Assembly (NCBI GenBank): GCA_964544305.1
Contig: CAZJAZ010000037.1
Coordinates: 1-27,983 of the forward strand
Source: JAFDWI01 sp964544305
GTDB lineage: Bacteria > Actinomycetota > Acidimicrobiia > Acidimicrobiales > Iamiaceae
Reading direction: 5' to 3'
Length of the DNA: 27,983 nt
How positions within the stretch are numbered: position 1 is the first letter of the stretch; every line of letters starts with the position of its first letter. This document shows, piece by piece, positions 23,334 through 27,983 of this stretch. Position numbers and translations under genes: made by a program. Below the pieces are notes generated by a model. That model searched no databases and had not been told where the DNA came from. It worked only from the letters and a program-made list of their open reading frames with translations.

Positions 23334-23765
23334 ATGGGGTTTCTGGATAAAGCCAAAGCGCAGGCTGAATCGTTAGCGGCAAAAGCACAAGATGGCATCA
23401 ATCAAGGTCAGGCCAAGCTCAACGCCTCAAGTACCAATAGTTCGGCGAAGCATCTTTTTGAACAACTCGGTGGATGGCAGTGGGCACAACAACAAGGCCG
23501 TGATGATGGGCAGGCCCAGCAGCACATTGAGCGCATTGTGAGCGAGCTTGCCGCATTGGAAGCCGCAAACGGTCCGCTTGCGTTGCCCACGGTTCCCGGT
23601 GCAACGCCGCCACCACCTGGAGGGGCAGCGACGCCACCCCCGCCGGGTGGATCAGATGCGCCACCTCCTCCCGGTGCGACTGCTCCGCCACCCGTGGCTG
23701 CTCCTGCGCCAGCCGCGCCGCCTCCACCGAGTTCGATTGCGCCGCCGCCTCCACCGGTTGGGTGA
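23334..23765 (+). CDS. Small protein of unknown function: amphipathic helices plus polyproline tail
   Basis: I do not recognise a named family. The 143-residue protein opens with MGFLDKAKAQAESLAAKAQ, an amphipathic, alanine-rich helix like those of several small actinobacterial proteins. A predicted helical region follows (to about residue 80: SSAKHLFEQLGGWQWAQQQGRDDGQAQQHIERIVSELAALE). The tail (about 85-143) is nearly all Pro, Ala and Gly, with three PPPPG units and further PPPP runs. No signal peptide or membrane segment is seen; the first helix could sit on a membrane surface. The polyproline runs should need EF-P for translation. A modest Shine-Dalgarno (AAAGG, 23322-23326) lies ahead. 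Its stop overlaps the dapB start (GTGA). The coding frame is supported by its codon pattern, length and coupling. Confidence 0.75.
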   Translation: MGFLDKAKAQAESLAAKAQDGINQGQAKLNASSTNSSAKHLFEQLGGWQWAQQQGRDDGQAQQHIERIVSELAALEAANGPLALPTVPGATPPPPGGAATPPPPGGSDAPPPPGATAPPPVAAPAPAAPPPPSSIAPPPPPVG

Positions 23766-24589
23766 GCCGTCGCCTACGCTCAGATCCCGTGAGCGAAGCG
23801 AAAGTTGAAACGAATCCGATTCGAGTTGCCGTCTTTGGCGCGACCGGGCGCATGGGGGCCGAGGTATGTCGCGCGGTATCGGAAGATGACGCAACCGTAT
23901 TGGTTGGTGCCGTCGACCCATCTGGTGGGAATATCACGTCGGCTCATGGCAGCGCGGTTGATGTCGTTGCCCAAGTGGACGCACTTGACCCGGATGCAAT
24001 TGACGTCGCTGTTGATTTCACCGTGGCGAATGCCGCAACGGCAAACCTTGAATGGTGTGCCAAACACGGTATTCACGCGGTTGTGGGGACCACTGGTTTT
24101 AGCAACGCCCAGCGCTCGGGTTTCGCTTCGTCGTTTACCAGTTCGGCGTGTTTGATTGCCGCAAACTTTGCGATTAGTGCGGTGCTCATGATGCGCTTTG
24201 CTGAGCAAGCAGCGCCTTTCTTTGACAGCGTTGAGATCATTGAGTTGCATCATGACAACAAGAAAGACGCGCCCTCGGGCACATCGATCGCGACCGCGCA
24301 ACGAATTGCAGACGCCTCGTCGACGTGGGCACATGATCCGACCGAATCAACCGTGTTTCCCGGTGCACGTGGGGGAGTGGGGCCAGGTTCCATTCCGATT
24401 CATGCGGTTCGTTTGCGCGGCCTCGTTGCCCATCAAGAGGTGCTCTTTGGCACGACGGGCCAGTCGCTCACGATCCGACAAGATTCTTATGATCGGACAT
24501 CGTTTATGCCAGGCGTACTCGCCGCGGTCAAAGCAATCGGTGGTCGAACCGGCGTGATTGACGGCCTCGACACGTTGTTGTTTGATTGA
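23762..24589 (+). CDS. dapB: 4-hydroxy-tetrahydrodipicolinate reductase
   Basis: Reduces 4-hydroxy-tetrahydrodipicolinate in the diaminopimelate/lysine pathway, feeding peptidoglycan synthesis. The N-terminal Rossmann domain has the GATGRMG nucleotide-binding loop (G26, G29, G32) and VDFTVANAATANLEWCAKHGI. The catalytic loop is ELHHDNKKDAPSGTS, with H163, H164, K167/K168 and the PSGT at 171-174. GFTT-like VVGTTGF is at 108-113. Length is normal at 275. The start given is the GTG overlapping the previous stop. A GTG at 23789 would trim nine residues and fits the family start equally well. No Shine-Dalgarno is seen at either, so expression probably depends on coupling to the small upstream gene. 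Confidence 0.94.
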   Translation: MSRRLRSDPVSEAKVETNPIRVAVFGATGRMGAEVCRAVSEDDATVLVGAVDPSGGNITSAHGSAVDVVAQVDALDPDAIDVAVDFTVANAATANLEWCAKHGIHAVVGTTGFSNAQRSGFASSFTSSACLIAANFAISAVLMMRFAEQAAPFFDSVEIIELHHDNKKDAPSGTSIATAQRIADASSTWAHDPTESTVFPGARGGVGPGSIPIHAVRLRGLVAHQEVLFGTTGQSLTIRQDSYDRTSFMPGVLAAVKAIGGRTGVIDGLDTLLFD

Positions 24590-24694
24590 CAACAGCATGT
24601 GGCGAAGTCGTGCTGCGCCAATGTGAAGCTCCCGGTGGGTGAAAGGGTGCCGTCCAACTAACATGCGACTGTTCGCATCTCAAGGGGATCACTC

Positions 24695-25744
24695 ATGAAA
24701 ATTTCCATGCCACTCGACTATTCCGGTGGTTTCGCTGAGTCTGTTGCGCGAGTCGCTGAGCTCGAGAGCGCTGGCCTCGATCTGGTGTGGGTCGCCGAAG
24801 CCTACGGGTTCGATGGACCGTCGCTTATGGGGTATCTCGCTGCGAAAACGTCAACCGTTGAGATCGGTGCTGGCATTTTGCCGATTTATACCCGCACGCC
24901 GTCGCTCATTGCACAGACCGCAGCGGGTGTTGATGCACTCTCGAACGGGCGGTGCGTGCTCGGATTGGGTGCGTCGGGGCCACAGGTGATTGAAGGCTGG
25001 CACGGGGTTTCCTATGATGCGCCGCTCGGTCGAACCAAGGAAATCATCGAGATTTGTCGGACGATCTGGGCTCGTGAAGAGCGTTTGAGTCACCAGGGTC
25101 GGTACTACACGATGCCGTTGCCTGAGGGGCAAGGCACGGGTTTGGGCAAGCCGCTGAAAATCATTGCGCATCCGGTTCGTCCAAGTATTCCAACATGGGT
25201 CGCGTCGCTTGGACCAAAGAATGTCGAGATGACGGCCACGATTGCTGACGGCTGGCTCCCCATGTTCTTCTTGCCAGAGCGGGCGGGTGACATCTGGGGT
25301 GAGGCACTTCGCCAGGGTGCCGCACAACGTTCAGCGGATCTTGCACCTCTTCAGATTTCAGCAGGTGGCATGCTTGCGATCGGTGACGGCGACGACGTGA
25401 AGAACTTGCGTGAGCTGATCCGTCCGATGGTGGCGCTCTATGTAGGAGGCATGGGGGCGAAAGGCAAAAACTTTTATAACTCGGTCGTTCAGCGCTATGG
25501 GTTCGAGAAAGAAGCCGAGGAGATTCAAGACCTGTATTTGGCGGGGAACAAGGCAGAAGCGGCAGCGAAAGTCCCAACCGAATTGTTGGACTCGTTGAGT
25601 CTGTGCGGCCCAAAATCGTATGTTGCAGAACGCGTTGAAGCGTACAAAGCTGCAGGGGTCACCCATTTGCAGGTTTCACCGGTACCCACCGGTGGACAAA
25701 GCGCCCAAGATCTGATCGCTTTGGTCAAGGAGATGAGCCAGTGA
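24695..25744 (+). CDS. LLM-class (luciferase-like) oxidoreductase, probably F420-dependent (Rv3520c-like)
   Basis: A 349-residue TIM-barrel flavin/F420 enzyme of the bacterial luciferase superfamily. Visible: MKISMPLDYSGGFAESVARVAELESAGLDLVWVAEAYGFDG, the IGAGILPIYTRTPSLIAQTAAGVDALSNGRCVLGLGASGPQVIEGWHG block typical of Rv3520c-like F420-dependent enzymes, and a C-terminal LCGPKSYVAERVEAYKAAGVTHLQV. No signal peptide is seen. The ATG has AAGGGGA (24682-24688) ahead. It overlaps the aldehyde dehydrogenase by four bases (GTGA), so the two probably act on the same compound or its product, for instance oxidation of an alcohol or hydroxylated lipid followed by aldehyde oxidation. That pathway is an inference. 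FMN instead of F420 cannot be excluded by eye. Confidence 0.85.
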   Translation: MKISMPLDYSGGFAESVARVAELESAGLDLVWVAEAYGFDGPSLMGYLAAKTSTVEIGAGILPIYTRTPSLIAQTAAGVDALSNGRCVLGLGASGPQVIEGWHGVSYDAPLGRTKEIIEICRTIWAREERLSHQGRYYTMPLPEGQGTGLGKPLKIIAHPVRPSIPTWVASLGPKNVEMTATIADGWLPMFFLPERAGDIWGEALRQGAAQRSADLAPLQISAGGMLAIGDGDDVKNLRELIRPMVALYVGGMGAKGKNFYNSVVQRYGFEKEAEEIQDLYLAGNKAEAAAKVPTELLDSLSLCGPKSYVAERVEAYKAAGVTHLQVSPVPTGGQSAQDLIALVKEMSQ

Positions 25745-27270
25745 GTACCACGTTTATTGAAACCCGTGATCCCCGTACCGGATCGATCATTGCTCGTGTG
25801 CCTGATCACACGGCCGAAGATGTCGCTGCGGCCGTACTGGTTGCTCGTGATAGTCAGCGTGCGTGGTCGGCGCTGTCGTTCGCGGATCGTGCCGCACACA
25901 TTTGCAAGGTGCGCGATCTTATGCTTGATCGGGCCGAAGACATCGTGGACGTGATCTGTTCTGAAACTGGCAAGTTGCCAAATGAAGCGGTGCTCACCGA
26001 GTTGTTGGCGACCGTTGAGCTCATTGACTTTTACGCGAAAAAGGGCGCCAAAATGTTGGCGACCGAGAAAGTTCGTCCGGGCACGATGGTGCACAAGAAG
26101 GCATACCGGACGTTCAGCCCGCTTGGTGTCGTTGGGGTCATTAGTCCGTGGAATTATCCGTTCACGTTGACGATGACGCCGGTGATCTCTGCGCTGTTTG
26201 CGGGCAACACGGTGGTGTTTAAGCCCTCTGAGGTCACCCCGCTTGTCGGTCTTGAAATTGCGAAGTTGTTTGCTGACGTGGGTGAGTATTCGGGGATTGT
26301 GAGTGCGGTGACCGGTGGGGGAGCAACCGGTGATGCGCTCGTGCGCTCGGGGGTTGACAAGATTTGTTTCACCGGATCAGGCCGTACCGGCAAGCGGGTG
26401 ATGGCTGCGGCCGCAGAGAATCTCACGCCGGTTGTGTTGGAGCTTGGTGGCAAAGATCCGATGATTGTGTGCAATGACGCGGATCTTGATCGTGCGGTGG
26501 GTGGCGCGTTGTGGGGGGCGTTTGCGAACAGTGGGCAAACGTGCATGGCCGTTGAGCGGGTGTATGTGGATGCGAGCCGCTTTGATGAGTTCGTGGATCG
26601 TGCGGTTGCTTCGACTCGACGGATCCGTCAAGGCACATCTGCCTCCGACGACATTGGTTCGATGACCTTTGATCGCCAGGTTGAGATTGTTGAGGCGCAT
26701 GTGGCGGACGCGGTTGCCAAAGGTGCCAAGGTGCTGACCGGTGGGCGTCGAGTCGCTGGTCGTGATGGTTTGTGGTACGAGCCGACGATCTTGGTTGATG
26801 TGGATCACTCAATGGACATCATGACAGCGGAGACCTTCGGGCCGGTGTTGCCGATCATGTCGGTGGCCGATGATGAAGAGGCGATCAGGCTCGCGAACGA
26901 CTCGGTATACGGTTTGAATTCGTCGGTGTGGACGACCGATCTCGAACGTGGCCAGCGCATTGCGGCTCGGATCGAAGCGGGCAATGTGTGTGTGAACGAC
27001 ACGATTGTCTCGTACGCGGTGCCAGGCTTGCCTTTTGGTGGGGTCAAAGAGTCGGGGATTGGTCGGGTACACGGTGCAGAAGGGCTGCGAGAGTTTTGCG
27101 AATCGAAGTCGGTGTTGGTTGACCGCTTTGGAATGAAGCGGGAGGCCTGGTGGTATCCGCTGCCTAAATCATTGGGCACGCAGATGACTCGGATCATGCG
27201 ACTTCGCTATCGAAGCGGCGTGGCCAATAAGGCCAAAGCGCTGTTGCCTCATCGCAAACACAAGTCCTGA
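25741..27270 (+). CDS. NAD(P)-dependent aldehyde dehydrogenase
   Basis: Oxidises an aldehyde to a carboxylate. The 509-residue protein has all catalytic residues: N138 (SPWNYPF), E234 (LELGGKDP) and C268 (NSGQTCMA). It also has the cofactor-site FTGSGRTGK stretch, the ETFGPVLPI motif and the PFGGVKESGIGRVHG end motif. It falls among the succinate-semialdehyde / long-chain aldehyde types, but the substrate is not fixed by sequence. The last ~45 residues (from WWYPLPKSL) extend past the usual core, are basic and amphipathic (RIMRLRYRSG..., HRKHKS), and resemble membrane-associating tails of fatty-aldehyde dehydrogenases. It is coupled to the LLM oxidoreductase upstream. A small hairpin follows the stop. 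Confidence 0.93.
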   Translation: MSTTFIETRDPRTGSIIARVPDHTAEDVAAAVLVARDSQRAWSALSFADRAAHICKVRDLMLDRAEDIVDVICSETGKLPNEAVLTELLATVELIDFYAKKGAKMLATEKVRPGTMVHKKAYRTFSPLGVVGVISPWNYPFTLTMTPVISALFAGNTVVFKPSEVTPLVGLEIAKLFADVGEYSGIVSAVTGGGATGDALVRSGVDKICFTGSGRTGKRVMAAAAENLTPVVLELGGKDPMIVCNDADLDRAVGGALWGAFANSGQTCMAVERVYVDASRFDEFVDRAVASTRRIRQGTSASDDIGSMTFDRQVEIVEAHVADAVAKGAKVLTGGRRVAGRDGLWYEPTILVDVDHSMDIMTAETFGPVLPIMSVADDEEAIRLANDSVYGLNSSVWTTDLERGQRIAARIEAGNVCVNDTIVSYAVPGLPFGGVKESGIGRVHGAEGLREFCESKSVLVDRFGMKREAWWYPLPKSLGTQMTRIMRLRYRSGVANKAKALLPHRKHKS

Positions 27271-27289
27271 CGTTCGTTGGCTGCGTCAC

Positions 27290-27306
27290 GACCCTGTCCA
27301 AGGGTC
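27290..27306. terminator. Small hairpin between convergent aldehyde dehydrogenase and vapC
   Basis: GACCCT (27290-27295) pairs with AGGGTC (27301-27306) around a five-base loop, 20 bases after the dehydrogenase stop and 8 before the convergent toxin stop. No T-run follows on the plus strand. It is a weak bidirectional terminator candidate. Confidence 0.35.
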
Positions 27307-27313
27307 TGTCGCA

Positions 27314-27721
27314 TTAGCTTGATACGTCGATGGTGTCCACGATGTTCGCGGCAAGTATCTGACGATCACGCGTCGCAAGGTGGAATCCATGATGCATAGC
27401 CTGTGCGACCAGCATCCGATCGAAAGGATCGCGATGTGACCAATCCAATGCGCCGGCATGCCGAGCATCGGCATGCGAAATTTCCAACGGTTCGACCTGT
27501 AAATCCACCAGGTTCTCATCCCATTGCGCTACGAGAAGCTCACCGCCGGTGAGGCGTCCTGCACGGGTCTTGATCGAGATCTCCCACGCGCTTGCCGCAG
27601 AAACGAACAGCCGATCCGAAAAATCAAGGAGCCGCGCTGCGATGCGAGACGCCGAACTGTTGGCGTTGATACTCAAATCCAAAAGAATGCAGGTGTCTAA
27701 AAGCAGAGGCCCGTTTGCCAT
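27314..27721 (-). CDS. vapC: PIN-domain toxin, VapC-like (third pair)
   Basis: A 135-residue PIN-domain toxin with a full acidic set: D9 (LLLDTCILLDL), E47 (SAASAWEISIKTRAGRL), D98 and D101 (HRDPFDRMLVAQA), and D119 (ATRDRQI). The LDTCILL...SAASxWEIxIK...RDPFDRxLxAQA pattern is that of PIN toxins that pair with Phd/YefM antitoxins, matching the neighbour. I chose the ATG at 27721, five bases after the antitoxin stop. A TTG at 27736 would add five residues and overlap the antitoxin gene. It converges on the aldehyde dehydrogenase gene. It is probably an active ribonuclease; the target is unknown. Confidence 0.9.
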   Translation of the reverse strand: MANGPLLLDTCILLDLSINANSSASRIAARLLDFSDRLFVSAASAWEISIKTRAGRLTGGELLVAQWDENLVDLQVEPLEISHADARHAGALDWSHRDPFDRMLVAQAMHHGFHLATRDRQILAANIVDTIDVSS

Positions 27722-27726
27722 TGGGT

Positions 27727-27960
27727 CTATTGCCAAAATGCTTGGTCAGCGGAATCTAACGGTTCGTCAAAATCATCGCGAACTTGAATCTGACCTGCGA
27801 ACCGGCCGAAACGACGGGGCGAATTGTCGGGTTGACGTAGAACCGCCACGACGTGACCATGGCGGGTAATTGAGACGTCTTCTCCTGCGGCCACGTCGTC
27901 AAGCAATGCGTGCAGTTTGGCCTTGGCCTGGGTGGTCGTCACGGTCTTCACGGGCGTCAA
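27727..27960 (-). CDS. Phd/YefM-family antitoxin (third pair)
   Basis: A 77-residue antitoxin. The N-terminal domain reads VKTVTTTQAKAKLHALLDDVAAGEDVSITRHGHVVAVLRQ, the standard Phd/YefM DNA-binding and dimer fold (residues 4-45). The tail (DFDEPLDSADQAFWQ) neutralises the toxin. A TTG start at 27960 is supported by AAAGGTG a few bases upstream. A GTG at 27951 would give the commoner family opening MKTVTTTQAK and cannot be excluded. It is followed by its PIN toxin after five bases. The promoter and operator lie at or beyond the end of the window. Confidence 0.88.
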   Translation of the reverse strand: MTPVKTVTTTQAKAKLHALLDDVAAGEDVSITRHGHVVAVLRQPDNSPRRFGRFAGQIQVRDDFDEPLDSADQAFWQ

Positions 27961-27983
27961 TCTAGCACCTTTCGGCTCACAAA

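Noticed and set aside
24575..24597. TGTTGT/ACAACA inverted repeat at the dapB stop as a terminator
   Set aside because: Only six A/T-rich pairs, no T-run, and partly inside the coding sequence; too weak to call.
1..27983. CRISPR arrays, tRNA or rRNA genes, insertion sequences, integrase
   Set aside because: No regular repeat-spacer pattern, cloverleaf with a T-loop box, rRNA-like stretch or transposase motif was noticed in any region, though tRNA detection by eye is imperfect.

Overview
The window looks like chromosomal DNA from a high-GC actinobacterium. The class Acidimicrobiia is my best guess, with moderate confidence. The grounds are the GC-rich codon use, GTG/TTG starts, an F420-type luciferase-family oxidoreductase, a GT87 (PimE-like) glycosyltransferase, a secreted glucosaminidase of actinobacterial type, and an informational cluster in the order rimP-nusA-infB-rbfA-truB-ribF-rpsO-pnp-dapB. 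No rRNA, tRNA, CRISPR array or insertion sequence was found. No gene-free stretch exceeds 300 bases; the longest is 5424-5679, which holds a gene remnant and an operator-like palindrome.

Layout. (1) 1-6329 is an accessory island. It holds the 3' end of hsdM, then hsdS and hsdR of a type I restriction-modification system, in tight overlapping order. HsdR carries an extra C-terminal AlbA_2 (Schlafen-type) domain. Directly downstream lies a 30-codon scar of a short-chain dehydrogenase gene, then a VapB/VapC toxin-antitoxin pair behind a strong palindrome. (2) 6372-10381 holds proS (short, archaeal/eukaryote-like type) and a secreted coiled-coil peptidoglycan hydrolase that starts on the proS stop codon. 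A GT87 membrane glycosyltransferase converges on it, and their 3' ends overlap by 27 bp. (3) 10460-17679 is the translation/transcription cluster: a terminator-like leader hairpin, rimP, nusA, a structured 154-bp gap where ylxR/rnpM often sits, infB, rbfA, truB and ribF. (4) 17702-19332 is a divergent pair, an AurF-type diiron oxygenase and a TetR regulator, placed between ribF and rpsO. Their 62-bp shared promoter region holds a perfect 11-bp inverted repeat. (5) 19498-22362 holds rpsO and pnp, each with a structured leader. (6) 22485-24589 holds a second VapBC pair, a small proline-rich protein of unknown function, and dapB, which overlaps it. (7) 24695-27270 is a two-gene operon of an LLM-class oxidoreductase and an aldehyde dehydrogenase. 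(8) 27314-27960 is a third toxin-antitoxin pair, Phd/YefM plus a PIN toxin.

How they fit together. RimP, RbfA, InfB, TruB and S15 serve ribosome assembly and translation initiation, NusA serves transcription elongation/termination, and PNPase serves RNA decay; this is a conserved housekeeping cluster. The accessory material (restriction-modification, three TA pairs, the AurF/TetR pair) is slotted around and into it. The most noteworthy items are the HsdR-AlbA_2 fusion, the SDR scar at the island edge, and the set of RNA structures in the leaders of rimP, infB, rpsO and pnp.
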